Of a stretch of DNA of 64,000 bases, positions 34,209 through 42,340 are shown piece by piece. The notes beneath the pieces are model-generated. The model had not been told where the DNA came from. It worked only from the letters and a program-made list of their open reading frames with translations, and searched no databases. Position numbers and translations under genes: made by a program. This DNA is from CAWGJC01 sp965276665. GTDB taxonomy: Bacteria; Pseudomonadota; Alphaproteobacteria; Acetobacterales; Acetobacteraceae. Numbering within the stretch: the stretch's first letter is position 1; every line of letters begins with the position of its first letter. The stretch spans positions 4,216,001-4,280,000 of the forward strand of contig OZ255620.1 of NCBI GenBank assembly GCA_965276665.1, written 5' to 3'.

Positions 34209-34396
34209 TTGCTTCTCCTTCTTCTGGGACCCGCCCGCGCCGCGCGGCGCGAACAGGCGTCGCGGCCGGGCATGCCCATTTCAGGCCCGGACGCGCGACA
34301 AGCGCGGGCGTATACAGGCGAAGTTCCGCACCCGCAAGGTCCGCACCCGCAGTTCGGCGGTCTGGCGTTTCGCGCCTCGGCTGATATATCCCCTGA

Positions 34397-35221
34397 ATGG
34401 ACGCGGATTTCGTCAAGATGCATGGCTGTGGAAACGATTTCGTCGTGTTCGACGAACGCGCCCGCCCGCTCGGTTTCACGCCGTCGCAGGTGCGGGCGCT
34501 CGCGGACCGGCGGACCGGCATCGGCTGCGATCAGTTCATCACCATCGAGCGGCCGGAGAAGGGCGCCAATGCGGATGCCGTCATGCGCATCCGCAATCCC
34601 GATGGCGGCGAGGCGGGGGCCTGCGGCAATGCCACGCGCTGCGTCGCCGATCTGCTGTTCCGGCAGACCGGGCGCCGCATCCAGGTGATCCGCACCATCG
34701 CGGGCGATCTGCCGGCCGAGGTGCTGGCGGATGGGCGGGTGCGCGTCGACATGGGCGCACCACGGCTCGGCTGGCGCGACATTCCGCTCGCCGGCGCGGC
34801 CGACACGCTGCATCTGCCGCTGCCGGGCGATCCGGCCGGGCTCTCGATGGGCAATCCCCACGCGACCTTCTTCGTGGCCGATGCGGAGGCGCATCCCGTC
34901 GCGGCGGAAGGCTCGCGTTTCGAGCACGACGCGGTGTTCCCCGACCGGGCCAATATCGGCTTCGCGCAGGTGCTGGCCGACGATCGCATCCGGCTGCGCG
35001 TCTGGGAGCGCGGCGCCGGCCTCACCCTCGCCTGCGGGTCGGGGGCGTGCGCCGCGCTGGTCAACGCGCATCGCCGCGGCCTGACGGCGCGGGAGGCGAC
35101 GGTCATCGTCGATGGCGGCGCGCTGGAGATCGCGTGGCGTTCGGACGGCCATGTGATGATGACCGGCCCGGCCGCCACCGCCTTCAGCGGGCGCATCGAC
35201 CTCGCGGCGCTGCCCGGGTGA
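34397..35221 (+). CDS. dapF: Diaminopimelate epimerase
   Basis: 274 residues. It interconverts LL- and meso-diaminopimelate for lysine and peptidoglycan synthesis. MHGCGNDFVVFD at the N-terminus; the two catalytic cysteines are in GEAGACGNATRC and LTLACGSGACAALV, and a substrate loop reads SMGNPHATFFV. The ATG at 34397 gives the conserved DADFVKMHGCG start. The stop overlaps the GTG of mtaB, beginning a dapF-mtaB-ftsY unit of overlapping genes. Confidence 0.97.
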   Translation: MDADFVKMHGCGNDFVVFDERARPLGFTPSQVRALADRRTGIGCDQFITIERPEKGANADAVMRIRNPDGGEAGACGNATRCVADLLFRQTGRRIQVIRTIAGDLPAEVLADGRVRVDMGAPRLGWRDIPLAGAADTLHLPLPGDPAGLSMGNPHATFFVADAEAHPVAAEGSRFEHDAVFPDRANIGFAQVLADDRIRLRVWERGAGLTLACGSGACAALVNAHRRGLTAREATVIVDGGALEIAWRSDGHVMMTGPAATAFSGRIDLAALPG

Positions 35222-36465
35222 GCGTCGAGATCCTCACTTTCGGCTGCCGGCTGAACGCCTATGAGAGCGAGGTGATGCGCGGCCATGCGCGGGCGCTCGA
35301 CGACACCATCGTGGTCAACACCTGCGCGGTGACGGCGGAGGCGGAACGGCAGGCGCGCCAGGCGATCCGCCGCGCCCATCGCGAGCGCCCCGACGCGCGG
35401 ATCGTGGTGACCGGCTGCGCCGCGCAGATCAGCCCCGGCTCCTGGGCGTCCCTGCCCGGCGTCACGCGCGTGCTCGGCAATGCGGAGAAGCTGAGCGCCT
35501 ATTCCTGGCAGGCCGGTGCCGGCCATGCCGTCTCCGACATCATGACGGCGCGCGCCGCCCCGGCGCCTCCGGTGACGGAATTCGCCGGCCGCGCGCGCGC
35601 CTTCGTGCAGGTCCAGCAGGGATGCGATCATCGCTGCACCTTCTGCGTCATCCCGTTCGGCCGCGGCCCGAGCCGGTCGGTGCCGGCCGGCGCGGTGGTG
35701 GCGCAGATCCGCGCGCTGGTCGCCTCGGGCTATCGCGAGATTGTGCTGACCGGGGTCGACATCACCAGCTACGGGCCCGATCTGCCCGGCGCGCCGAGCC
35801 TCGGCCAGCTGGTCCGCCGGGTGCTCGCCCTGGTTCCTGAACTCCCCCGCCTGCGCCTCTCCTCGCTCGATCCGGAGGAGATCGACGACACGCTCTGGGG
35901 TCTGATCGGCGAGGAGGCGCGGCTGATGCCGCATCTGCATCTTTCGGTGCAGGCAGGGGCCGACCTCATCCTCAAGCGGATGAAGCGGCGGCACAGCCGG
36001 GCCGGCGCGCTCGCCGCGATCGCCCGGGCGCGTCGGCTGCGGCCCGGCATCGCGATCGGCGCCGACCTCATTGCCGGCTTCCCGACCGAGGACGAGGCTC
36101 TGTTCCAACAGACGCTCGATTTCGTGTCCGAGGCGGCGCTGCCCTATCTGCACGTTTTTCCCTACAGCGAGCGGCCCGGCACCCCGGCCGCGCGCATGCC
36201 GGGGGTGCCGCGGCCGGTCCGCCGGGAGCGGGCGGCGCGGCTCCGCGCGGCGGCCCGGCGGCAGGCGGCGGATTTCCACGCGGGATTGCTGGGCCAGGAG
36301 CTCACGGCGCTGATCGAGAGCGAGCGCGCGGCGCGGAGCGAGCACTTCACCCCGGTGCGGCTGTCGGAGGGCCATCCGCCCGGTACGCTGCACCCCGGCA
36401 CACTGCTCCGGGTCCGCGTCACCGGGGCGGATGAAGATGGCGTGCTGGCACGGGAAGCCGGCTGA
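35218..36465 (+). CDS. mtaB: tRNA t6A37 methylthiotransferase MtaB
   Basis: 415 residues. A radical-SAM enzyme that adds a methylthio group to t6A37 of tRNAs reading ANN codons. N-terminal UPF0004 domain with three cysteines (TFGCRLNAYESEVM, VVNTCAVTAEAERQARQ, VVTGCAAQ), radical-SAM site QGCDHRCTFCVIPFGRG, and a C-terminal TRAM-like region. The start is the GTG at 35218, overlapping the dapF stop; the very long frame upstream of it is an artefact of high GC. Its stop overlaps the ftsY start (TGATG). Confidence 0.95.
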   Translation: MSVEILTFGCRLNAYESEVMRGHARALDDTIVVNTCAVTAEAERQARQAIRRAHRERPDARIVVTGCAAQISPGSWASLPGVTRVLGNAEKLSAYSWQAGAGHAVSDIMTARAAPAPPVTEFAGRARAFVQVQQGCDHRCTFCVIPFGRGPSRSVPAGAVVAQIRALVASGYREIVLTGVDITSYGPDLPGAPSLGQLVRRVLALVPELPRLRLSSLDPEEIDDTLWGLIGEEARLMPHLHLSVQAGADLILKRMKRRHSRAGALAAIARARRLRPGIAIGADLIAGFPTEDEALFQQTLDFVSEAALPYLHVFPYSERPGTPAARMPGVPRPVRRERAARLRAAARRQAADFHAGLLGQELTALIESERAARSEHFTPVRLSEGHPPGTLHPGTLLRVRVTGADEDGVLAREAG

Positions 36466-37382
36466 TGGCGCTCGGCTTCTTCTCCCGGCTTCGCGAAGGC
36501 CTGTCGCGGAGCACGCAGAAATTCGCCACCGGCATTCAGGCGATCGCCCGCAAGCGGCTCGACGAGGAGGCGCTCGCCGATCTCGAGGACATGCTGATCG
36601 GCGCCGATCTCGGCCCCGACGTGGCCGAGCGGATCATCGGCGAGTTCCGCCGCACCCGCTTCGGCCGCGAGGTGTCGGACGAGGAAATCCGCGAGGCGTT
36701 GGCGGCCGAGATTGCCGTCATCCTCGACCCGGTCGCGGTGCCGCTGACGCTCGATCGCACGCTCCGCCCGCATGTCGTGCTGGTGGTCGGCGTGAACGGG
36801 GTCGGCAAGACCACGACGATCGGCAAGCTCGCCCTGCAATACCGCGGGACGGGGTTGAAACCCGTGCTGGTCGCGGGAGACACGTTTCGCGCCGCCGCGG
36901 TGGAGCAGCTGCAGGTCTGGGGTGAGCGGACCGGCGCGCCGGTGATCGCCGGGCCGCCGAAGGCCGATGCCGCCGGGCTTGCGTTCGACGCGCTGGTCCG
37001 CGCGCAGGCCGACGGGGCGGACGTGCTCCTGATCGACACCGCCGGCCGGTTGCACAACAAGGCGGCGCTGATGGAGGAGCTAGCGAAGATCATCCGCGTG
37101 ATGCGCAAGCGGGATCCGACCGCGCCGCATTCCGTGCTCCTGGTGCTCGACGCCACCACCGGGCAGAACGCGCTCGAGCAGGTGCGCGTGTTCCGCGAGC
37201 TGGTGGCGGTGACCGGGCTGGTGGTGACCAAGCTCGACGGCAGCGCGCGCGGCGGCGTGGTGGTGGCGTTGGCGGAGGAATTCGGCCTTCCGGTGCATGC
37301 GGTCGGCGTCGGCGAGCAGGCGGACGACCTGCGGAATTTCTCGGCGGTGGATTACGCCAAGGGGCTGGTCGGCGAGATCTGA
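36465..37382 (+). CDS. ftsY: Signal recognition particle receptor FtsY
   Basis: 305 residues. N domain (LSRSTQKFATGIQAIARKRL, DLEDMLIGADLGPDVAERI) and the GTPase G domain with G1 VGVNGVGKTTTIGKLA, DTFRAAAVEQLQVW, DTAGRLHNKAALMEEL, and TKLDGSARGGVVVAL. The acidic A domain is almost absent, as in many alphaproteobacteria. It docks the SRP-ribosome complex at the membrane. The ATG overlaps the mtaB stop. Confidence 0.97.
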   Translation: MALGFFSRLREGLSRSTQKFATGIQAIARKRLDEEALADLEDMLIGADLGPDVAERIIGEFRRTRFGREVSDEEIREALAAEIAVILDPVAVPLTLDRTLRPHVVLVVGVNGVGKTTTIGKLALQYRGTGLKPVLVAGDTFRAAAVEQLQVWGERTGAPVIAGPPKADAAGLAFDALVRAQADGADVLLIDTAGRLHNKAALMEELAKIIRVMRKRDPTAPHSVLLVLDATTGQNALEQVRVFRELVAVTGLVVTKLDGSARGGVVVALAEEFGLPVHAVGVGEQADDLRNFSAVDYAKGLVGEI

Positions 37383-37453
37383 CGGTCGGGCGGCGAACCA
37401 CTCCGCGTCTGCCAGGGCGGGAAAGCGTGCCCACCCGCGCCTGTCATCACAGC

Positions 37454-37481
37454 GAGGTTCGAGGGAAGCCTCTCGAACCTC
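37454..37481. terminator. Bidirectional hairpin between convergent ftsY and minus-strand genes
   Basis: Perfect 10-bp stem: GAGGTTCGAG (37454-37463) and CTCGAACCTC (37472-37481) around an 8-base loop. It lies 72 bases after the ftsY stop and 8 bases beyond the end of the minus-strand gene. There is no T run, so its strength is uncertain. Confidence 0.6.
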
Positions 37482-37488
37482 AACCCGG

Positions 37489-37839
37489 TCACCAGGAATT
37501 CACCGGCATGCTGAGGTTGAGTCCGGCGGCTGGGTGCAGGGCGCGATCGTGCGAGGCCTGCTCCGTGGAGTTGGGCTCGTAGCCGTCGCCGCGGAACTGC
37601 TGGGACGGCTGAAAGAGGGTGGGCGACACCGACGGCTCGTTCGACGCGACGGTGGCCGGGCTGCTGAGGTCGCGATCCGGCATCGGAGCGGCCGTGTAGG
37701 CATCCACCGGCGCCGAGCGCGGAGGCGACGTGATCTGGACTGGCTGCTGCATGGCGGGCGCATAGTATTGCGCCGAGAATTGCTGCCGCGGCGGGGCGGC
37801 GGCCATCAACAGCAGCACGACCGGCGAAAGCGCGGTCAA
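37489..37839 (-). CDS. Small secreted/anchored hypothetical protein downstream of Nudix gene
   Basis: About 116 residues from a TTG at 37839 that overlaps the Nudix stop (TTGA). The N-terminus LTALSPVVLLLMAAAPPRQQ is a signal-anchor or signal peptide; the rest is low in charge and rich in Pro, Gln and Ser (SAQYYAPAMQQPVQITSPPR ... FQPSQQFRGDGYEP ... LNLSMPVNSW). I do not recognise a family. Coupling to the Nudix gene implies joint expression, which the insertion upstream has probably disturbed. Confidence 0.5.
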   Translation of the reverse strand: MTALSPVVLLLMAAAPPRQQFSAQYYAPAMQQPVQITSPPRSAPVDAYTAAPMPDRDLSSPATVASNEPSVSPTLFQPSQQFRGDGYEPNSTEQASHDRALHPAAGLNLSMPVNSW

Positions 37840-38340
37840 GGCGCCGAGACGGCGTCCGCCAAACGCTGCTCGCCGCGCCGATCTTCCGGCGGGTTGCTGG
37901 CCGGCGCCTGGAGCGCCGCCTCTCCCAGCCTGTGCCACGCTTCGAGCGCCCAGCGGACCGACGGAAACGCGATCTGATCCCACGGGATATCCTCCCACGC
38001 GAAAACCCTCACCTCCAAGCTTTCCGGACCGGCAGCGTAGGCGGACTCTCCGCACGCCGCCAGATGCGCTCGGAAGATGACCTGCACCTGCCCGATCCGG
38101 CTGATGCTGAAGACGGCCAGGATGCCATCGATGGCAATCCGGGCCCGGGCCTCTTCCTCCGCTTCCCGCCGAGCGCCCTCCTCGAGCGTCTCACCGAGTT
38201 CCAGATACCCGGCGGGCAACGTCCAGAAACCGTGCCGAGGCGGGATCGCGCGCCTGCAAAGCAGCACGGAGCCCTCGACGACAACGACGGAGCCGACCAC
38301 GACCTTGGGGTTCTGATAGTCGATATGACCGCATTCGGCG

Positions 38341-39866
38341 GATTGTGTTGAAAAACTCGGTTGAGCCGGCTCGATAGCACCTGATTCACTCGGTGCTGGA
38401 TCGAGCGAGGGCGCGGCGATGATGGGCGAGCGGACGGTGCTGCAGGAGGCGTTGTTCTACAGCTTCAATCTCGATCGACACGTGCCGATGGACCATCTGC
38501 TCCGGTCGATTGATCGCTTCGTCGATCTGTCCGGGATGCGCGAGCACCTCCGGCCCTACTACAGCGACTTTGGCAGGCCCTCAATTGATCCCGAGCTGAT
38601 GATCCGCATGCTGATCGTGGGCTACTGCTTCGGCATCCGTTCCGAGCGCCGGCTGTGTGATGAGGTACATCTGAACCTCGGCTATCGCTGGTTCTGCCGG
38701 CTCAGCCTCGATGCGACGGTGCCAGATCACTCGACCTTCTCCAAAGCCCGGCATGGCCGCTTTCGCGATGCAGACCTCTTGCGCCAGGTGTTCGAGACCG
38801 TGGTTCGCCGCTGCATGGCCGAGGGATTGGTGGGCGGCGAGGGCTTTGCCGTCGACGCCAGCATGGTCAAGGCCGATGCCAATCGTCAACGCGGCGTGCC
38901 CGGTAGCGAGGGCATGGCGCCCGAGGTGGCCAATCGTGCCGTACGCGAATACCTTGCCGTGCTCGACGATGCCGCGTTCGGGGCGGCAACGCCGGTTGTG
39001 CCAAAGTTCATCTCACCGGCTGACCCGGCCTCGCGCTGGACCGGCGCAAACGGCGGCCTCGCCTTCTTTGCCTACTGCACCAACTACCTGATTGATCTGA
39101 AATGCGCCGTCATCCTGGATGTCGAGCCGACCACGGCCGTCCGGCAGGCCGAAGTTACGGCGCAGCATCGCATGCTCGACCGGGTGAGCGAGCGCTTCGA
39201 CCTCTGGCCCGAACGGCTCGTGGCAGATGCCGGCTACGGATCGGCTGAGAACCTCGCGTCCCTGGTGCATGAACGCAGCATCGAACCGCATATCCCGGTG
39301 TTCGATAAATCCGCCCGAACGGACGGCACCTTTGCACGGTCCGACTTCACCTACGACCACAAGCACGACCGATATACCTGCCCCGGCGGCAAGCAGCTGA
39401 AGCGGTCTCACCGCAACTTCACGACGCCACGCTCGGGTGTCGACCAGGATGGGTTCACCCGCTACCGCGCAAGCAAGCAAGACTGTGACGGCTGCTCTCT
39501 CAAGCCGCGTTGCTGTCCCGGCCAGCCCGCCCGCAAGGTGCCGCGATCCATCCACGAAGGCGCGCGAGATATGGCCCGCGATCTCGCGCTAACCGACGCG
39601 TATGCGACATCCCGGCGCGAGCGAAAGAAGATCGAGATGCTGTTTGCTCACCTTAAGCGCATTCTGAAGCTCGACCGCCTGCGCCTGCGAGGTCCCAACG
39701 GAGCGAAAGACGAGTTCCTCCTGGCCGCCACCGCCCAGAACCTCCGCAAGCTCGCCAAACTGATCACGGCTGAGCCTCAATCCGCGCCTGGATGAAGGCT
39801 TCGGCCCGATCTGGCCGGGTCGGCCGATGCGTGGCTTTCAGCCCGAAGCCGACTTCTTCAACACTA
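38341..39866 (+). mobile_element. IS1182-type insertion sequence, about 1.5 kb
   Basis: Terminal inverted repeats GTGTTGAAAAACTCGG (38345-38360) and, on the minus strand, GTGTTGAAGAAGTCGG (39849-39864) match at 14 of 16 positions. Direct repeats TCGGCG at 38335-38340 and 39867-39872 are the likely target duplication, proven by exact repair of the Nudix frame on removal. It carries one transposase gene on the plus strand, opposite to the disrupted gene. The transposase looks intact, so the insertion may be recent. Confidence 0.88.
38419..39795 (+). CDS. IS1182-type DDE transposase
   Basis: 458 residues. N-terminal DNA-binding region (FYSFNLDRHVPMDHLLRSID, PSIDPELMIRMLIVGYCFGI, RSERRLCDEVHLNLGYRWF), the DDE core starting VPDHSTFSKARHGRF and VDASMVKADANRQRG, DVEPTTAVRQAEV, LVADAGYGSAENLASLV, and the C-terminal RRERKKIEMLFAHLKRIL. 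The cysteine cluster DCDGCSLKPRCCPG is typical of the group. The ATG at 38419 follows GGGCGCGGCG. Apparently full length. Confidence 0.9.
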   Translation: MMGERTVLQEALFYSFNLDRHVPMDHLLRSIDRFVDLSGMREHLRPYYSDFGRPSIDPELMIRMLIVGYCFGIRSERRLCDEVHLNLGYRWFCRLSLDATVPDHSTFSKARHGRFRDADLLRQVFETVVRRCMAEGLVGGEGFAVDASMVKADANRQRGVPGSEGMAPEVANRAVREYLAVLDDAAFGAATPVVPKFISPADPASRWTGANGGLAFFAYCTNYLIDLKCAVILDVEPTTAVRQAEVTAQHRMLDRVSERFDLWPERLVADAGYGSAENLASLVHERSIEPHIPVFDKSARTDGTFARSDFTYDHKHDRYTCPGGKQLKRSHRNFTTPRSGVDQDGFTRYRASKQDCDGCSLKPRCCPGQPARKVPRSIHEGARDMARDLALTDAYATSRRERKKIEMLFAHLKRILKLDRLRLRGPNGAKDEFLLAATAQNLRKLAKLITAEPQSAPG

Positions 39867-40138
39867 TCGGCGCAGACAAGCCGCTCACGGTCGTCCCCCT
39901 CCGGTCTTCGGCGGACGAACTCCGGCATTGATTGAGTTTGCCGCGGAGGCGTTTTGGATTCAAGCACAAACGCCGCGCGGAGGGGTCCCGCGCGGTTTCG
40001 TCGACTCGGCGCGATGAACAGGCGGCCGGCCCGGCGGTTCGCGGCCGCAGCTTATTCCGCGAGCATGGCCTGCGTCCGCTTATTCCGGCCGGCGATCCCG
40101 ATCGCTTGTCCTGGCCCGCTCATCCCGGCCGGCTGGTC

Positions 40139-40384
40139 CTAGACCGAGAGGTCGAGCAGCGAGCCTCGCGGCATCACCCTCGTGGGCGCCACGTCGCTCG
40201 GGGCCGGACCCGTCTTGCTCGGTTGCACGGAGGCGCCGGCCTGACCCTGATCGGTCAAGGTGCGAACCTGGCGCACCGCGCTTGGCCGCGCCACGGCGCC
40301 AACCGCATTGCTGCCGACCGCATTGCTGTTGGAAAACGCGCTGAGCGAGTTCGAGGAGATCATGCGGAGGATGGTGAACCGCAT
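40139..40384 (-). CDS. Small hypothetical protein, 81 residues
   Basis: A minus-strand frame starting MRFTILRMISSNSLSAFSNS at 40384 and ending PRGSLLDLSV. It is Ser/Asn/Ala-rich, with a duplicated SNAVGSNAVGAVARPSAV, and has no membrane helix. Codon use resembles that of its neighbours and the GC skew of this frame looks coding, but there is no family match I recognise and no strong ribosome site. The 210 bases between it and the Nudix gene start show no other gene. Confidence 0.35.
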   Translation of the reverse strand: MRFTILRMISSNSLSAFSNSNAVGSNAVGAVARPSAVRQVRTLTDQGQAGASVQPSKTGPAPSDVAPTRVMPRGSLLDLSV

Positions 40385-40431
40385 TTGTTGAGAGTCCGTT
40401 AACGCGGCCCTTACGTAGTCGCAACGGAGCG

Positions 40432-40467
40432 GCCCGGCAAGACGCGCGATCGCAGGCCTTGCCGGGC
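40432..40467 (-). terminator. Hairpin downstream of the PfpI gene
   Basis: A perfect 10-bp stem, GCCCGGCAAG (40432-40441) with CTTGCCGGGC (40458-40467), lies 34 bases beyond the stop of the minus-strand PfpI gene and before the small ORF. The T tail is missing, so it may be a weak or factor-assisted terminator. Confidence 0.4.
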
Positions 40468-40500
40468 TCTCCCTGCCGGGATGGTCTTGCGGGACTGGCC

Positions 40501-41058
40501 TTAGGCGGCGTGGCGCGCCGCGCCGGCCCCGAATGTCTCGATCATCCGCGCGCAGAATTGCGGCAGGTCGTCCGGCTTGCGGGAGGTGACGAGCATCCCG
40601 TCCACCACGCATGCCTCGTCCATCCAGCGTGCGCCGGCATTGCTGAGGTCGGTTTTCAGGGACGGCCAGGAGGTCATCCGCTTCCCTTTCACGCCGTTCG
40701 CCTCGATCAGCGTCCATGGGCCATGGCAGATGGCGGCGATCGGTTTGCCGGACTCCACGAAGTGGCGCACGAAAGCCACCGCGTCCGGCATGGTCCGGAG
40801 CGTGTCCGGATTGGCGACGCCGCCGGGCAGCACGAGCGCATCGAACTGGTCGGGCCTGGCGCCCTCCAGCGTCGCGTCCACCGGCAGCGCATCGCCCGGC
40901 TTGTCGTGGTTCATACCCTGGATCGTGCCCAATTTCGGCGCGATCACCGTGACGGTGGCGCCGGTTTGCTTGAGCGCCTTTACCGGCTCGGTCAGCTCCA
41001 CCTGCTCGACACCGTCGGTCGCGAGAACGGCGACGCGCCGCCCCTTAAGATCGGCCAT
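40501..41058 (-). CDS. DJ-1/PfpI family protein (YhbO/YraA-like)
   Basis: 185 residues of the class I amidotransferase-like fold: RRVAVLATDGVEQVELTEPV, DALVLPGGVANPDTLRTMPD with the conserved acidic residue, and the nucleophile elbow AAICHGPWTLIEA with Cys and His. YhbO/YraA-type members act as stress-protective deglycase or chaperone-like hydrolases; the activity is debated. Cytoplasmic; a GGAGAGAAAC ribosome site precedes the ATG at 41058. It stands alone downstream of pgk on the same strand, 97 bases away. Confidence 0.9.
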   Translation of the reverse strand: MADLKGRRVAVLATDGVEQVELTEPVKALKQTGATVTVIAPKLGTIQGMNHDKPGDALPVDATLEGARPDQFDALVLPGGVANPDTLRTMPDAVAFVRHFVESGKPIAAICHGPWTLIEANGVKGKRMTSWPSLKTDLSNAGARWMDEACVVDGMLVTSRKPDDLPQFCARMIETFGAGAARHAA

Positions 41059-41155
41059 GTTTCTCTCCTGCGTTGGCGATGGGGAGAGAACCGGCCGGAG
41101 GGAGCGCCGGTTGCTTCGCCGCCCGAAACGTCAGCGACGCGGCCGTCAACCAGGT

Positions 41156-42340
41156 TCAGGCGGCAAGGGCGGCCACGCCCGGGAGCGTCTTTCCCTCGAG
41201 CCATTCGAGAAAGGCCCCGCCCGCCGACGAGACATAGCTCAGCCGGTCGAGCACCCCGGCCTGGCGGAGCGCGGCCACCGTGTCGCCGCCGCCGGCGACG
41301 CTGCGCAGATGCGGCGCCTGCGCCACGGCGTGGGCGAGCGTGTTGGTGGCGGCGTCGAAGGGCGGGGTCTCGAAGGCGCCGAGCGGGCCGTTCCAGACGA
41401 GGGTGCGCAGTCTGGGGAGCCGCTCGGCGATGGCGGCGATCGTGCGCGGCCCGACATCGAGGATCATCGCATCCGCCGGCACGGCGGTGATCGCCACCGT
41501 CTCGGTCGCGGGATGCGGTCTGAATTCCTTCGCCGTCACGGCATCGACCGGCAGCAGGATCTCGCAGCCCGATCGTGCGGCGCGCGCGAGAATGTCGCGT
41601 GCCGTCTCATGCATCGCGGCCTCCTCCAGGGATTTGCCGACGCCGATGCCCTGGGCGGCCAGGAAGGTGTTGGCCATCGCGCCGCCGATCACCAGCAGAT
41701 CGACCCGGGCGAGCAGATTGCCGAGCAGCGCGAGCTTGGTGGAAATCTTTGCGCCCCCGACGACCGCGGCCACCGGGCGTTCCGGCGCGCCGAGCGCCGC
41801 CTGCAGCGCTTCGAGCTCCGCCTGCATCAGCCGCCCCGCATAGGGCGGCAGCAGGTGCGCCACACCCTCCGTGCTCGCATGCGCGCGGTGCGCGGTGGAG
41901 AAGGCGTCGTTCACGTAGAGATCCGCGAGTTGGGCGAGCGCGCGGGCGAAGGCCGGGTCGTTCGTCTCCTCGCGCGCATCGAAGCGCGTGTTCTCGAGCA
42001 CGAGCACGTCGCCATCGGCGAGCGCCGCCACCGCCTGCTCGGCCTCTTCGCCGACGGATTTCTCCGCGAAGCGCACCGCACGGCCGAGCGCGACGCCGAG
42101 TGCCTCGGCCACCGGGCGCAGCGACATCTCCGGCACGCACTTGCCCTTCGGCCGGTCGAAATGGCTGCACACGATCACCCGCGCGCCGTTATCCGACAAT
42201 TCGCGGATCGTCGGGCAAAGCCGCTCGATCCGCGTCATGTCGCCAATCCGGCCGTCCCGCACCGGCACGTTGAGGTCGGCGCGGAGCAGCACGCGCTTCC
42301 CCGCGACAGCCACCCCGTCAAGCGTGCGGAACGCCGGCAT
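41156..42340 (-). CDS. pgk: Phosphoglycerate kinase
   Basis: 394 residues. VLLRADLNVPVRDGRIGDMT with the substrate Arg and Asp, VCSHFDRPKGK, ALADGDVLVLENTRFDAREE, AAVVGGAKISTKLALL, and the nucleotide-binding VAGGGDTVAALRQAG with YVSSAGGAFLEWLEGKTLPG. It transfers phosphate between 1,3-bisphosphoglycerate and ADP. The ATG at 42340 overlaps the gap stop (TGATG), making a tkt-gap-pgk unit, the order used in alphaproteobacterial Calvin/pentose and glycolytic clusters. Confidence 0.97.
   Translation of the reverse strand: MPAFRTLDGVAVAGKRVLLRADLNVPVRDGRIGDMTRIERLCPTIRELSDNGARVIVCSHFDRPKGKCVPEMSLRPVAEALGVALGRAVRFAEKSVGEEAEQAVAALADGDVLVLENTRFDAREETNDPAFARALAQLADLYVNDAFSTAHRAHASTEGVAHLLPPYAGRLMQAELEALQAALGAPERPVAAVVGGAKISTKLALLGNLLARVDLLVIGGAMANTFLAAQGIGVGKSLEEAAMHETARDILARAARSGCEILLPVDAVTAKEFRPHPATETVAITAVPADAMILDVGPRTIAAIAERLPRLRTLVWNGPLGAFETPPFDAATNTLAHAVAQAPHLRSVAGGGDTVAALRQAGVLDRLSYVSSAGGAFLEWLEGKTLPGVAALAA

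Larger units (their letters stand above)
37836..39928 (-). pseudogene. Nudix hydrolase gene split by an insertion sequence
   Basis: The 5' part (39867-39928) encodes MPEFVRRRPEGDDRERLVCA; the 3' part (37836-38340) encodes ECGHIDYQNPKVVVGSVVVV followed by GFWTLPAGYLELGETLEEGA and the Nudix box residues REAEEEA. Removing the element and one copy of the 6-base repeat TCGGCG rejoins the frames exactly into a 186-residue protein with an N-terminal CAEC zinc-ribbon half and a Nudix domain, which would cleave nucleoside diphosphate-X compounds. The 3' fragment could still be translated from a GTG at 38300, keeping the whole catalytic domain. Confidence 0.85.

Noticed and set aside
34042..35217. Long 5' extension of the mtaB frame through rpmI and dapF
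   Set aside because: The conserved MtaB protein begins at the GTG at 35218; upstream residues are low-complexity shadow of dapF.
37454..37481. TTCGA-containing stem that could recall a tRNA T-arm
   Set aside because: Only one 10-bp stem is present; no acceptor, anticodon or D-arm around it.
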